A DNA stretch of 64,000 nt from Planctomycetota bacterium (GTDB taxonomy: Bacteria > Planctomycetota > Planctomycetia > Gemmatales > Gemmataceae). A model generated the notes under the pieces. It was not told the DNA's origin. It worked only from the letters and a program-made list of their open reading frames with translations, and ran no database searches. The translations under genes and the position numbers were made by a program. Position 1 is the first letter of the stretch; each line of letters starts with the position of its first letter. Of this stretch, positions 42,811 to 53,300 are shown in pieces. The stretch is from positions 1-64,000 of the forward strand of contig JAIOPV010000198.1 of NCBI GenBank assembly GCA_021413735.1, given 5' to 3'.

Positions 42811-44043
42811 GTGCAGATCAAACTCGGCCTGCTCACCGCCTACGATACGTTCTGGCCCGCTGCCGTTCGAGGAAGCCGGCTGCTCCTCAACGGACAGGTT
42901 TCGGCGTTCACCCGCAAGCTGTTCAACGAACTGCCCGACGCCCGCGAAACTATTCCTGTCGAAGCGAATCGCAGTGGGCCGCCGTTGTTCCTTGCAGGGC
43001 ACGTCCTCGGGCTTGGTGGCTACGATCATCTCGTGCTGAACATCTTGAAGGGGCTAACCAACTCGGGGGTAAACGTCTGTCGCGATCGCCGTTCGTGCTT
43101 CCGCAAGCAGCTCGTGCCCATCGAAATTCGTCCTTCGGAAATGCGGCGCAGAGCGCACCATCCCAGGCTTGCGGTCGCGCCGCCGTATCTGCTGCAGCGC
43201 TACAGCCCCGACCGACACACTGCCGCGTTCACGATGTGGGAAAGTGACACGTTGCCGCCAGGTTCCGTGGAACAGTTGAACCGTTGCGGATTGGTGATCG
43301 TGCCGAGTTCGTGGGGCCGACGATGCTTCCGCGCGAACGGCGTGCGTGTTCCCATCGAAGTGGTGTCATTAGGGTACGACCCCACGGTTTTCGGAGGCAC
43401 CCCATCACTTGCACGCGGGGTTCGCCAAACCGTCTTCGGCACAGCCGGGGCGCTCGACGAAGGAGGTCTCCGAAAGAACGTGCAGCGAGTCATCGACCTG
43501 TTCCGCCAGGAGTTCCCGTCTGAACGTGATGTGCGGTTGCGAGTGAAGATCACGCCGAACTCACCACGTGTGGAAACACACGGCGACCCCCGCGTGGAGG
43601 TCCTCGATTCCCACCTGACACCGAGCGAACTCGCCGACTGGTACCGCTCGCTGAACGTGTATGTGAACGCTTCCGCAGGCGAGGGTTTCGGACTGCATCT
43701 GCTGGAAGCGATGGCGTGTGGTGTGCCGTTGATCTCATCGCGGTTCGGTGGCGTCGGCGCGTTTTTCGATGCCCGCGTCGGCTATGAAGTGCGATCGACA
43801 CCAATCGAGGCATCGAACGCGATTTATCAGGGTATGTGGTCCGATCCCCACAACGGCGACATGATGACCTGCATGCGGCAAGTTTATCGAGATGGTGAAA
43901 CCGCGAGGCTCTCGGGCATCGCCGCGTCGCAGCGAGCCGCGAAGTTCCGTTGGGAAGACACGATGCGGAAACTCGTGATCGCGCTGATTCGACACAACTT
44001 CATCCGCCACCCACAATCGACAGCACTATCGCCAGTATCATAA
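42811..44043 (+). CDS. Family-1-type glycosyltransferase (GT4-like)
   Basis: A protein of about 410 residues with a GT-B C-terminal domain: VNASAGEGFGLHLLEAMACG and PLISSRFGG form the EX7E nucleotide-sugar site. The N-terminal part contains AAFTMWESDTLPPGSVEQLN and VIVPSSWGRRCF, common in planctomycete glycosyltransferases. The start is uncertain. The frame opens at TTG 42772, three bases after a terminator T-run, so a GTG at 42802 or 42811 is more likely. Probably cell-envelope glycan synthesis. Confidence 0.85.
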   Translation: MQIKLGLLTAYDTFWPAAVRGSRLLLNGQVSAFTRKLFNELPDARETIPVEANRSGPPLFLAGHVLGLGGYDHLVLNILKGLTNSGVNVCRDRRSCFRKQLVPIEIRPSEMRRRAHHPRLAVAPPYLLQRYSPDRHTAAFTMWESDTLPPGSVEQLNRCGLVIVPSSWGRRCFRANGVRVPIEVVSLGYDPTVFGGTPSLARGVRQTVFGTAGALDEGGLRKNVQRVIDLFRQEFPSERDVRLRVKITPNSPRVETHGDPRVEVLDSHLTPSELADWYRSLNVYVNASAGEGFGLHLLEAMACGVPLISSRFGGVGAFFDARVGYEVRSTPIEASNAIYQGMWSDPHNGDMMTCMRQVYRDGETARLSGIAASQRAAKFRWEDTMRKLVIALIRHNFIRHPQSTALSPVS

Positions 44044-44317
44044 GCAGCACGACCGCCCAGGCCACGCCTGACATGCCATTCGATGGAGCATCTTCCTTCG
44101 AGATGTACTCGCCGCACTTCGGGCACTGTTCCGAGTCTTCGAGAATCTCCGCACGGCAATGTGGACACAGCACCGTCGGTGGCCCATCGTCGTCATACAA
44201 GCCCGACGGATACGTCTCGGGATCAGCGGGGTCGTAGTCGTCCCCATCGTCCCAGTCGTCTTCCTCTTCGTCAGGCTCTTCGTGCCGTGGGCGGGCCACT
44301 GATTTCTCTCCGTTCAC
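44000..44317 (-). CDS. Small acidic zinc-ribbon membrane protein
   Basis: A 105-residue protein. An acidic N-terminal part (EEPDEEEDDWDDGDDYDPAD) is followed by a zinc ribbon (CPHCRAEILEDSEQCPKCGE) and a C-terminal membrane helix (WAVVLLMILAIVLSIVGG). GTG 44317 overlaps the stop of the upstream gene (GTGA), so they are coupled. Its 3' end overlaps that of the glycosyltransferase by 44 bp tail to tail. Confidence 0.75.
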   Translation of the reverse strand: MNGEKSVARPRHEEPDEEEDDWDDGDDYDPADPETYPSGLYDDDGPPTVLCPHCRAEILEDSEQCPKCGEYISKEDAPSNGMSGVAWAVVLLMILAIVLSIVGGG

Positions 44318-45561
44318 TTCTTTTGAATTTTCGGTATCTCGCGCTGTGACGGTCCCCACTCGCTCGCAGTGTACTTGATATCGAGTTGTGGTGTCTCGAT
44401 TCGTTTGCCCTGCTCGTGATGACTCGTCATCACCGCGTCGAGGATCCCGGTCGTCAGCAGCGTTCGTTCGACGGGATACGGTGCGTGACCCGTGCGAATC
44501 ATCGACTCGATCGCGTGCGTGAGTTCCGCGAAGTGTGCGAAAGGGTCGAGTTGCTGAAGATAGAAATGGCACACGTCGGGTTTCTCAACGTTCTTCCGTT
44601 GACCCGCGAAGTAGAACGCACCGCCATCGCCTTCGTGAATCCAGCCGTTGGGTATCACCACAAAAGCCCGGAAGCCGTCGCGGTACTCGATCTCGAGAAC
44701 CCCAGAATCCTTTGCAGTCGCGGCAACACGCCGAAGCTCTCCCGGCGAGTGATCCGTGACCATCTTCAACGCTGCTTCAAGGAGCGGCGCGGCCCACGGC
44801 TGTTTATCGAACGATTCCCACATCGCCTCGCGGCGAAGGTAACGGCCAGCGGGACCGCCCAGCCCCCAAATGCGACCCTCGAACGCCGCCATGATTTCAC
44901 CGCCGAAGTGACACGTCACGGCTTTCACGCCTGTTTCGCCACCCGAGCGCCGTTCGACCATGCACTGCAATGCTTCGAGGGCATGGAAGCCGTATGCCTC
45001 AAGTGAGGCGTAACCAATCTGCACGGCGCCGGTCAGTTCGCTGCCTTTCGGAAGTACGAGGTTGGGCTTTCGCCATGTCACCGGCAGTGACGATCCCGCC
45101 AAGAACGGAAACATCAACTTCCGCGAGCGATCATACATCCACTTCGCATCTTCCCAGGTCACAGCAAGATGCTTGTCATTGAAGACGGGCACAGACTTCC
45201 CGGACTTCTCGAAGACCGCCGTGATCTCCTCGAAGAACCTGCGACGCGGGTAGAGCGTTTGACCTTTCGCATTGTTGGGGTAGTTGCCGTGTTCGCCGAT
45301 GGAAAGCACTCCATCGACCGCGAGCGTCTTGCCGCCGAGCGTGAGGCAATCGGCGATCGTCTCGTAAATTTTGAAGCCGTGCTTCTTCTCCAAATCCCGG
45401 CTCATGTCGTTCTTGGGCACCTGATCGGTGTACATCGACACGAGTTCAAGTTCAGGCTTGGTGCCGTCCGGATAGCCGTTGAGGATGTTGCGGATAATGA
45501 CATCGGCGTGTGACCATTTCCGATATTCGGTGACGACCGCAGCGACCTTCTTGGGAGGCAT
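44314..45561 (-). CDS. Conserved planctomycete protein, oxidoreductase-like
   Basis: About 415 residues from ATG 45561 (MPPKKVAAVVTEYRKWSHAD); the frame is open to 45714. The opening strand-helix AAVVTEYRKWSHADVIIRNI, then TIADCLTLGGKTLAVDGVLS, recalls a Gfo/Idh-like Rossmann fold, and similar proteins are frequent in planctomycetes. No clear dinucleotide GxGxxG is present. Translationally coupled to the zinc-ribbon gene. Enzymatic role not known. Confidence 0.65.
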   Translation of the reverse strand: MPPKKVAAVVTEYRKWSHADVIIRNILNGYPDGTKPELELVSMYTDQVPKNDMSRDLEKKHGFKIYETIADCLTLGGKTLAVDGVLSIGEHGNYPNNAKGQTLYPRRRFFEEITAVFEKSGKSVPVFNDKHLAVTWEDAKWMYDRSRKLMFPFLAGSSLPVTWRKPNLVLPKGSELTGAVQIGYASLEAYGFHALEALQCMVERRSGGETGVKAVTCHFGGEIMAAFEGRIWGLGGPAGRYLRREAMWESFDKQPWAAPLLEAALKMVTDHSPGELRRVAATAKDSGVLEIEYRDGFRAFVVIPNGWIHEGDGGAFYFAGQRKNVEKPDVCHFYLQQLDPFAHFAELTHAIESMIRTGHAPYPVERTLLTTGILDAVMTSHHEQGKRIETPQLDIKYTASEWGPSQREIPKIQKK

Positions 45562-45657
45562 GGAGACACCGGCGAGGGAGGCAGAATTCACGACTCGAAG
45601 TGCAGAGTAGCCAAGATTCGGCCGAGGCGACAGGAAAAGTTGGAGGGGAATGGCAAC

Positions 45658-45688
45658 GGCCGCGAAGGAATTGATGTCCTTCGCGGCC
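45658..45688 (-). terminator. Hairpin after lipoprotein gene
   Basis: GGCCGCGAAGGA / TCCTTCGCGGCC forms a perfect 12-bp stem with a 7-nt loop, 27 bp beyond the lipoprotein stop. No T-run follows on the minus strand, so it may be a weak terminator or a processing or stability element. Confidence 0.55.
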
Positions 45689-45714
45689 GAGTTCAAGTGA
45701 AACAGAAGGGTCAA

Positions 45715-46149
45715 TCAGTTCCCGAGTTTGATGTCCCAGTTCGTTTTCGATCCTGTGATCTCGACTGTCATGTCGCTCGTGTCTTCGGACCAGTACTTCT
45801 TCGGAATGCTCCGCGTCGCAGCCTGCTTCGCCGCGTTGTTCGTTCCATAAGGCCTGACCACGACGACGTAGAATCCCTCCGGTATGCCTTCCTGTCCGTC
45901 GAGAGTCTTGAGGCTGAACGAGCCATCTGGCCCAACCGGGGAAGAGCCTTCCCGGCCGAAGATTCCGTTCTCCTTCGCCTTCGGTGTCAGGAGAATCTCA
46001 GCCCCGCCTCGCACCAAATCCCCACCCGCACCTCGGACCTTTCCGGTGACTACTTGGGGTGAGGTTGAGTAGGGATTGGCCTCGCTGCTGGAGCAACCCA
46101 AGGCCGAACACAGGATCATGAAGCAACCGCAAAGAATGAGTGAACGCAT
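45715..46149 (-). CDS. Lipoprotein with carboxypeptidase-regulatory-like fold
   Basis: A 144-residue protein starting MRSLILCGCFMILCSALGC, a lipoprotein signal with the lipidated Cys in SALGC. The mature part (VVTGKVRGAGGDLVRGGAEI; GPDGSFSLKTLDGQEGIPEG) has the pattern of the carboxypeptidase-regulatory-like beta-sandwich common in planctomycete lipoproteins. It is 52 bp downstream of the DUF1559 gene, a frequent pairing in this phylum. Confidence 0.82.
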   Translation of the reverse strand: MRSLILCGCFMILCSALGCSSSEANPYSTSPQVVTGKVRGAGGDLVRGGAEILLTPKAKENGIFGREGSSPVGPDGSFSLKTLDGQEGIPEGFYVVVVRPYGTNNAAKQAATRSIPKKYWSEDTSDMTVEITGSKTNWDIKLGN

Positions 46150-46201
46150 TGTGTGAAATCCGTTTGGGATCAAAGCAAATGGGGATGTCCGCATTGCGAC
46201 A

Positions 46202-47233
46202 TTAGAAGTCGATATTCAGGACTTCCCCGCCCGCTGGAGTGCAGAGGTTCCGCATCTGAACGGGTGCGATGCTGTCCCGGACGAACCGAACAGAGCCGTC
46301 GCCAAACACCGCCATTGCACCGCCAGTGTGGAAGCTAAACGCTTCGTCGTTCGGACCACAGTTGTTCGTGGTCCACGGGCAGCCCGAAGGCCCACCAATT
46401 GGAGTCGCGTTCTGATTGACGATCTTGTAGCTCGGGCCGACGGCGCCGGGAGGGCCAGAGATGCCGTTACCCTGGTCGGGTTCGGCCCACCGCGCGACAT
46501 TCGTCTTGCCGCCGCTCGGCTGGTCGTACTTCCCGTTGACGTTGCCGTTGAAGCCACGGCCCACGTCTTCGATGAATGCGATGGTGTTGCTCGTCCCATC
46601 AGTGACGGCGGTGACCGGTGTGCCGCCAGCAGGATTCACCGGTCCCCAACGGGTTCCGTCAGCCGCGGCTGTTGCTGTGGCGTCAGCGTGGGTTCGCTTG
46701 AGCAGACCGTCTTTTCGCCACGTTGCGTTGCCGGCCTGCCGATTCCCGCTGTCATCAAGGTCGGTGTACGCGATGGGCATGTAGTCGCAGATGCCGTAGC
46801 CAGCCGTGTCTTTCATGTTCCCTGCGTACGGGTTGCTCGGACACACGAAGGTCTTGATGCCGGCCTGGAACGGCGTCTGGTCGGCCGCTCCGGCGTAGTG
46901 AACGCTAATGTTGATCTTTGCGTAGATTGCGTTTTGTTCGATGTAGGGCAGCAGCATTGTCCAGGTTGAGGCGGAGTCCATCGCCGTGATGATTGTGCCC
47001 GAACTGTTGTAGTTGCCTTCTCCGCTGGTCGGGAACTTACTAAAGGTGCCTTCATAGTTGTGCAAACCGAGACCCAGTTGCTTCAGATTGTTCGAGCAGG
47101 ACATCCGTGCGGCAGCTTCGCGAACCTTCTGCACCGCAGGCAGCAGGAGGCCGATCAAGATCGCGATGATCGCAATCACGACCAGGAGTTCAATCAACGT
47201 AAATGCCGCACGGCGGCCCTGGCGGGTCGTCAT
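46202..47233 (-). CDS. DUF1559 pseudopilin-like protein
   Basis: A 343-residue protein with a type IV pilin/PulG N-terminus ([20 protein letters not shown]) to be cleaved and methylated by prepilin peptidase. The DUF1559 body follows, with the family's [20 protein letters not shown] and the C-terminal H-x-GG-x-x-x-x-x-GDGSVRF motif. ATG 47233 is placed by GGAG upstream. Planctomycetes carry many copies; they are thought to form surface filaments or secretion pseudopili. The 47234-47504 interval shows no other gene. Confidence 0.93.
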   Translation of the reverse strand: MTTRQGRRAAFTLIELLVVIAIIAILIGLLLPAVQKVREAAARMSCSNNLKQLGLGLHNYEGTFSKFPTSGEGNYNSSGTIITAMDSASTWTMLLPYIEQNAIYAKINISVHYAGAADQTPFQAGIKTFVCPSNPYAGNMKDTAGYGICDYMPIAYTDLDDSGNRQAGNATWRKDGLLKRTHADATATAAADGTRWGPVNPAGGTPVTAVTDGTSNTIAFIEDVGRGFNGNVNGKYDQPSGGKTNVARWAEPDQGNGISGPPGAVGPSYKIVNQNATPIGGPSGCPWTTNNCGPNDEAFSFHTGGAMAVFGDGSVRFVRDSIAPVQMRNLCTPAGGEVLNIDF

Positions 47234-47504
47234 CAAAAAATCTCCGCAATGGGTTTGGGAGAGGCCGGTATGTCGGCCCCAATTGTGGGTTAGACTTCTC
47301 GTTCGTTGTCTGAATTAACTTAACTGGATCAGAGACGGGTTGTAGGTTGATTACCGTGAAAGTTGAGGGAGGAATTGATGTTCTTCAAATGTGGATTTCG
47401 TGAAGATACTTGCCGATGGAGTCCTGGTTGTCATTTGGGGTAACGAGCTCTCGTCGGGACAGGCGGAGAAGTGCGTCTGCAAACTTGAGGCAGCGGGCTG
47501 ATCG

Positions 47505-48407
47505 CTAAACATCCACATCCCAAACCACAATTCTCCCCTTCTCTCCGCCCGCAGCCGCGAGGTTGCCGTCAGCGCTGAACGCGACCGACTTCAACCCCCC
47601 GATGTTCCACTCGAAAGTGCGGGTCACGGTCCACTCGGCGTCGCGGTCGTGAAGCCGAACCGTGGCGTCGTTGCTTGTTGCGGCGAGGTACCTACCCGAC
47701 GGATGGAACGCGATGCCGGTTACATGCTGACGGTTCGGGGTCTGAGTTTGAATGAACTTCGTCGGGTCGGTCAAGTTGGAGATGTTGAGGTAACTTGTGG
47801 AAATGAATGCTACCCATTCGCCGTCGGGCGACACTCGAGCAAGAGTGCCGCGGTTTCGACCAAACGATTGTTCACTCTGAATGTCGCCGTTTGCAGCCGA
47901 TCGTACTCGCAGGTAGCACCCGCTCGGCTCTCCATAGAACGTTGGGCTGAGATACTCCACGGAAGCGAACCGTTCGCTGTCAGCGAAGAAGTCTACCCCC
48001 AGCGTTTGGCAGCAGCGGAGGACTTTCATCCATTTTCGATCGCCAACCCCGTTTGGTGTGACATCAAACGATATCAGCGCGGGGATGGTGACGAGCAAGC
48101 AGCCACGCGCCGAGACGGCCAACCCACACGCAGGAGTCTTCCCAACACGAGACACGGAGCCGCCGCGTGCGTGAATTGCATAAAGTCCTGCCCCGGCGGC
48201 GACCATCAGCCACTCGCCCGAGGGGTCATACCGCAGGTTGTCTTTCGTTAACCCGAAGTACGTCGGGCCACCGGCCCGTCCTGCGATTCCAGTCGCGATG
48301 TCCCAAAATTCAACGACAGAACCATTCCCACACGCGGCGAGCGTGGCTCCGTCGGGACTGAACGCGAGTCCTGTCACCGGTCGGCTTTGACCCTTGAACT
48401 GTAGCAT
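47505..48407 (-). CDS. WD40 repeat protein (isolated copy)
   Basis: A 300-residue beta-propeller of WD40 units (VTGLAFSPDGATLAACGNGS; GIAFHPSGRYLAATSNDATV) ending GEKGRIVVWDVDV. No signal peptide is seen, so it is probably cytoplasmic and protein-binding. It follows the esterase gene by 7 bp and resembles the five-gene array at 54.8-59.6 kb, including the terminal WDVD motif. Confidence 0.85.
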   Translation of the reverse strand: MLQFKGQSRPVTGLAFSPDGATLAACGNGSVVEFWDIATGIAGRAGGPTYFGLTKDNLRYDPSGEWLMVAAGAGLYAIHARGGSVSRVGKTPACGLAVSARGCLLVTIPALISFDVTPNGVGDRKWMKVLRCCQTLGVDFFADSERFASVEYLSPTFYGEPSGCYLRVRSAANGDIQSEQSFGRNRGTLARVSPDGEWVAFISTSYLNISNLTDPTKFIQTQTPNRQHVTGIAFHPSGRYLAATSNDATVRLHDRDAEWTVTRTFEWNIGGLKSVAFSADGNLAAAGGEKGRIVVWDVDV

Positions 48408-48414
48408 TCGCGGC

Positions 48415-49287
48415 TCACTTCTTCGCTTCGAGCAACGCCCGCGCCTTCATCCAATCGCTCAACCGCTCCGGCCAGGTATCGAGTCCCTTTTGCCCCTTCG
48501 CCAGGCCAACGCCGTGCTGACCCTTCTCGTAGATGTGCAGTTCCACCGACACGCCAGCCTTCTTGCACGCGAGGTAAAACCGCACCGCGTTTTCTGGAAC
48601 GACCGCAGTGTCGGCGCTCGTGTGGAAGATGAACGTCGGCGGTGTCTCCTTCGTCACTTGCTTCTCGTTCGAGTACAGTTCGATCAACTTCTCGTCCGGC
48701 TTCGGTCCGATCAGGTTGTTCCGACTTCCGTTGTGAGTCACGCCCGCTTCCATCGTGATGACCGGGTATGCCAGGATCAGGAAGTCTGGTCGGCAACTCG
48801 TCTTGTCGATCGCGTCGCCTTCGGCCAATCCATTGTCGAAGTGCGTGCCAGCGGTGCTTGCGAGATGACCCCCCGCCGAGAAGCCCCAAATACCGATCCG
48901 CTTCGGATCAATGCCGTAATCCGCAGCTTTCGCGCGAACTGTCCGGATGGCTCGTTGAGCATCGGTGAGCGGTGCCGCGAGCAGCGGACCGGGGCGTTCC
49001 TTGTTCGCGAGGCGATACTTCAAGATGAATGCGTGAATGCCCAAACCATTCAGGAACTCCGCGACCTGCTTGCCTTCGTGATCCATTGCCAAACCGCCGT
49101 AGCCACCGCCGGGGCACACCACGACCGCGGCACCGTTGGCCTTGTCCTTCGGCGCAAGCCAAACCGTGATGCTTGGTTTGTCGGTGTCCGTTTCGCCAAC
49201 GGCCAGCGGTGCTTTGCCTTCCCAGAGGGGAATGGTTGGATTCGCGGGCTGCGCGGCAAGCGCCAGCAAGAACGAAGCGACGAACAT
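48415..49287 (-). CDS. Secreted alpha/beta hydrolase (esterase)
   Basis: A 290-residue protein with a short signal peptide (MFVASFLLALAAQPA). It has the BD-FAE/acetylesterase pattern: oxyanion CPGGGYGGLA, nucleophile Ser137 in GFSAGG, acidic residue in HTSADTAVV and His in KGQHGVGL. It probably removes acyl groups from polysaccharides or small esters outside the cytoplasm. First gene of a two-gene operon with the WD40 protein. Confidence 0.88.
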   Translation of the reverse strand: MFVASFLLALAAQPANPTIPLWEGKAPLAVGETDTDKPSITVWLAPKDKANGAAVVVCPGGGYGGLAMDHEGKQVAEFLNGLGIHAFILKYRLANKERPGPLLAAPLTDAQRAIRTVRAKAADYGIDPKRIGIWGFSAGGHLASTAGTHFDNGLAEGDAIDKTSCRPDFLILAYPVITMEAGVTHNGSRNNLIGPKPDEKLIELYSNEKQVTKETPPTFIFHTSADTAVVPENAVRFYLACKKAGVSVELHIYEKGQHGVGLAKGQKGLDTWPERLSDWMKARALLEAKK

Positions 49288-49456
49288 GGTTGACTCACCG
49301 AGGAGGGAGGAAGTGCGAAATGCGAGTGTAATTAAGGTATTGCTGCGCGGTCAGAAGTGAATGAATCTCGAAGCCGACGTCGGCGGGAGCCGTGGTCGGT
49401 GTTGGCGGCACAGAGGCGATGCTCATGCCGCTGCCGTGTGGACTGACCTTCCCAGA

Positions 49457-49771
49457 TCAGCTTCGGCTGGCAGATGCTGGCTGAGCGGCGAGCAGTTCAC
49501 CGATGAACCGCCGGAGCATCTGCCCCGTGGTCATGCCTCGGCGACTCGCCGCTGCTTCTAACTCCATGGCCTGCCATCGCGGCAACAGAAGCGGCAACTC
49601 GACGACTTCTTGGTCGATGCGGGCCACATCAGATGAAATGCCATCAAAGAGTGGTTGCACGTGAACACCTACCGTGGATTGCGTGAGCGGCAACGCGGTG
49701 GCGTTACCGATGGTCGCGGGCCGACGATCAAACTCCTGCATCCTGGCTCCGCACTGTGCGGAGTCCGTCAA
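49457..49771 (-). CDS. Small protein with ribbon-helix-helix-like C-terminus
   Basis: A frame of 104 residues. The end (VELPLLLPRWQAMELEAAAS, then RRGMTTGQMLRRFIGELLAA) has the strand-helix-helix spacing of RHH DNA-binding proteins. The N-terminal third looks less conserved, so the real start may lie downstream. No toxin partner is adjacent. Confidence 0.5.
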   Translation of the reverse strand: MTDSAQCGARMQEFDRRPATIGNATALPLTQSTVGVHVQPLFDGISSDVARIDQEVVELPLLLPRWQAMELEAAASRRGMTTGQMLRRFIGELLAAQPASASRS

Positions 49772-50385
49772 CCCCGTGCGCCTGAAATCCTACCCCGAGC
49801 CTCGATCACCCACAAGAACCGTGTTCCAATTCGTCCAGATTTTATTTTCGTTTAAATGGTCAATGATCGCACAGTCGCAAGGGGCAGCGGCTTTTCCATG
49901 CCGCAGTTTCCCAACATAAACCAAACCAAATACTTCCTGTCGAGGCAATTGTTTTCGGGGTGTCGGGAACTTCCGCAAATCATTGCAACACGGATGCCGC
50001 TCTGAACTTCCTCGAACGAGTTCGCGATATCGTCTTATTCTAATTGCACTTAAAACAGTTTTTTTACTAGAAGCGGGATCGCGTCCCCAAAATGTTGCTC
50101 AATTTCCAAGCACATCGTGTTCCGGACCGTGCAGGGTTTCGGTTTTTGCGGATTGGGGCGTTGCGTCACCTGGGAAGGTTGGGTTGGGATTGGCGCGCGC
50201 ATTGTTCCGAGAAGCGGGGTTAGAACCACGGGTTCCGACGGTTCCGCCGCCCCTGCCGGAAAATACGAGAAAGATGTTGACGCGGCATCGCGAAGGGGGG
50301 CAAGACCGGTTAACATTTTTGAATGTGGAGGTCTCTGCCCCAACCCATCAACCGGTGATTTCCCCGCATTCGCGGAGCGGAACTC
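49772..50385. other. Intergenic region upstream of the giant membrane protein
   Basis: A 614-bp stretch with no credible gene on either strand. It contains several AT-rich segments (for example around 49850 and 50040-50075, with CAGTTTTTTTAC), where promoters for the flanking divergent genes may lie. No recognisable RNA element or repeat was found. Confidence 0.4.
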
Positions 50386-53300
50386 ATGACCAACAACCCG
50401 AACGACAACGATCCCAAACCCCTTCGTCCAACCGACCCGGCGGCGATTCCGCCGCTTCCGGACGAGGAAGGCACCGACGAGGTGAGGATTGAGGATCTTC
50501 CCGACCTCGGTCCCGTGGATCTGGCAGAGCTTTCCGGCGACTTGCCACTCGACGATCCCGCTCACGAAGGCGGCGGCATCTGGTCCGAACGAATCCCGGA
50601 CCCGGAGATGCCGATTTCGCCGAACTCCGATGTCAACGTCGGGTCGTTTGACCTTCCATCTCCGTCGGCGGAGCCGGCATCCTTCGCTGACGAAGGATTT
50701 GTTGATCTCCCGGACCCAAGCGAGCAGGATAGCGATTCGTCCCATCTGTTCAGACCGCCAGCCAATCCCACGCCGAAACACGATCTGGCCGGCGCGAGCG
50801 GCAATCTCGCACCGATCGCGCCCGCTTCGGGCTGGTTTGACGCCAGCGAACTACCGAAACAAAGCGATCCGAAACTCAAAGCAGAACGCGAATTCACGGA
50901 CTCCGACCTGTTCGGAGGGCCGATGGCCAAACTCGGGGAACTCGTTCCGCTAATCGAGAGTTCGGATATCTTCTCGGGTGGCCACGTCCCGAATGCCGAT
51001 CTCGCCGCAACATCCGACGTTCTCCTCGGGGCGGCGCTGGACTACGCCACGACCGATATCCCGCCAGAAATCCCAGGCGAGGTCCCGGCTGTGGGGTCGC
51101 CTTCGGAACTGCCGTTGGGCGTGATGCCCCTTCCGGGTGTCGAATCCGACGAACTGCGAGCCGCACAACAGCGTGAAGCCCGCATGCTGGAAGCGCAATC
51201 GTTGACCGACGAAGATGTGGAGCGGGTTTTCGACGACAGCGACAGCCTGTTCGACGGTCTCAACGCCGAGGCTCCTGATCACTTCTCGGGTGATGATCTG
51301 CCTGAAACCAGACCAGCACCAACGTCGAAACCAGAAGCCGTGACCCCGCCGAACCGCGATATCCCCAAGCCCCCTCACGATCCCGACCTCAAAGAATTGG
51401 GCCTGACACCCGACTTCGGCGCATCCCCGAAGTTCACCCCAGACGCCTCAAGCATTCTCGCCGACCTCTCGGTGATGGGTTCGCAGCGATTCGAGAGCGC
51501 GTCCGAAGTACGCCTCGATTCCCCCGAGTTTGGTCGCACGATCGGCGGCGATGCGAACGACGGCAGCGAGTTCGGGTTGGAACTTCCCGGCGAGATGCTC
51601 TCGCCAGACCAACAAGGTCGAGGGCCGCAGGCACCCGATTCAGCGTCGATTGTGTGGAGCAATCCAGACGGCGTTTCGCCGGAGGATGAGGGCACGATCC
51701 CCGAAGTCAATCTGGATGATGCCCTGCCGTATGAGCCCTACAAAGGGAAAGCGACGGATCGCACGGAACCGTCTCTTCCACCGTCGATGATGGAAGATTC
51801 GACCGACGTTGAGTTCACTGACTTCCCCGATGCTGAAGACGAGACCGCTTCGTTGGAGGCGTTCGGTTCTGCGCTGGCACAGAAGCCGATAACGCCGAAA
51901 CCGAGCGGCAAGGTATCCAAGGTAGATTCGACTGCCGATTTAGAGCTGGACGACGCTGATCTCGAACCCACGCAGCCGAAACCTCCCGCGAAGGGATCGA
52001 AACCGACCATGGGATTGTCGGGGATGGCTTTCCGCCGGCCCGGGCAAGACGACCCGCACGACGCCCCGACCAAGGAATCCAAGGCCGCGATGGCCCCACT
52101 TGCCGACAAGAAAGATGCTGGCAAGGCGAAAACGAAGCCGGATTCCAAGTCCGGCGAAGGATCGAACCCGTCCGTCGAGATCGACTGGATGTCGGGTTCG
52201 GCTCCGCAACAGCCGGTCTCGTCGACTTCCGCGACCACTGGCCCAGTGGTCGTTGCGAACTGGGGTCCGGAGTCCATTGTTCAAAAAAATACTGATCTGG
52301 TGCCCGTGCCTGTGCCCGTGAGGGAGCCGGCCGCAGATGAAATCTACGATGAGCCGACCAGCGAACTCGAAGATCCGATTCACACTCGCCGGACGAAGCC
52401 GGATTTGTCGATGAGGTCTGATCGCGAAGCGCGTCGCTCCGGGAAGGGCGGTTGGCTCGGCGGCACGCTCGTCGGCATGGTACTCGCAGGCGGAGCATGT
52501 GCTGGAGCGTACTTCGGCAACCTGATCCCCAACGGGGAGAAGACGACGCAGGCTCCAGCCAAGCAACCCAATCCGGACGAGGCGACGACGGCTGACGGGA
52601 AGCAACCGACCGCGGCGGATGTCGCCGCAGCGGTTCGTGCTGGCGATCCCACGACTGCGAAAAAGCTTGCTGCCGCCGTGAAGGATCCTTCGCCACATCT
52701 GAAGGCGGCACAGGGCGAAGCCGAACTGTTCGCGATGCTTCAAGAACAGAAAGATGCAACTCCGATCGCCGCGACCAATCCGGCATTGAAGGTCGCACAT
52801 CAGAAGTTGAAAGCGTTCCTCGATGACCCCGTCGCGAAAACCCCCGAGGCCGAGAAGGCAGCGGTCAAGGCGACGATTCAACTTGGCGTCGTGTTCCAAC
52901 TCGCCGGAGAAACAGACAACGCACGAAAGCTGTACGAGACCGCCAGGGAGCAATTCCCGAAGTACGCGAGTACCTTCGATGCGGCACTGAACCGGATGGA
53001 CGCGACAGCCGCGCCGCCGGCACCGATGCCAGACGGCAGTTCGCTCCGCCTGACGCCTGCCGACGCTCGCCAACTCTTGTTCGCGATCGTGTTGCTTCAA
53101 GATGAACCACCCGTGACACCCGCGAAGGAAGACGACACTGAAGCCGGTGTTCATTTCTGGAAGGCCATCAAGATGGCCAAATTCGAGAACTACGTCGAGG
53201 CAGTCGCACTCATCAAGAAGGCGAAGGCGGCTCACATCAAGCAGGCGAAGGCAATGGCTGGTCGCGGGTTGAATCCGCTCTCCGACCCGCTGGAACAGAT

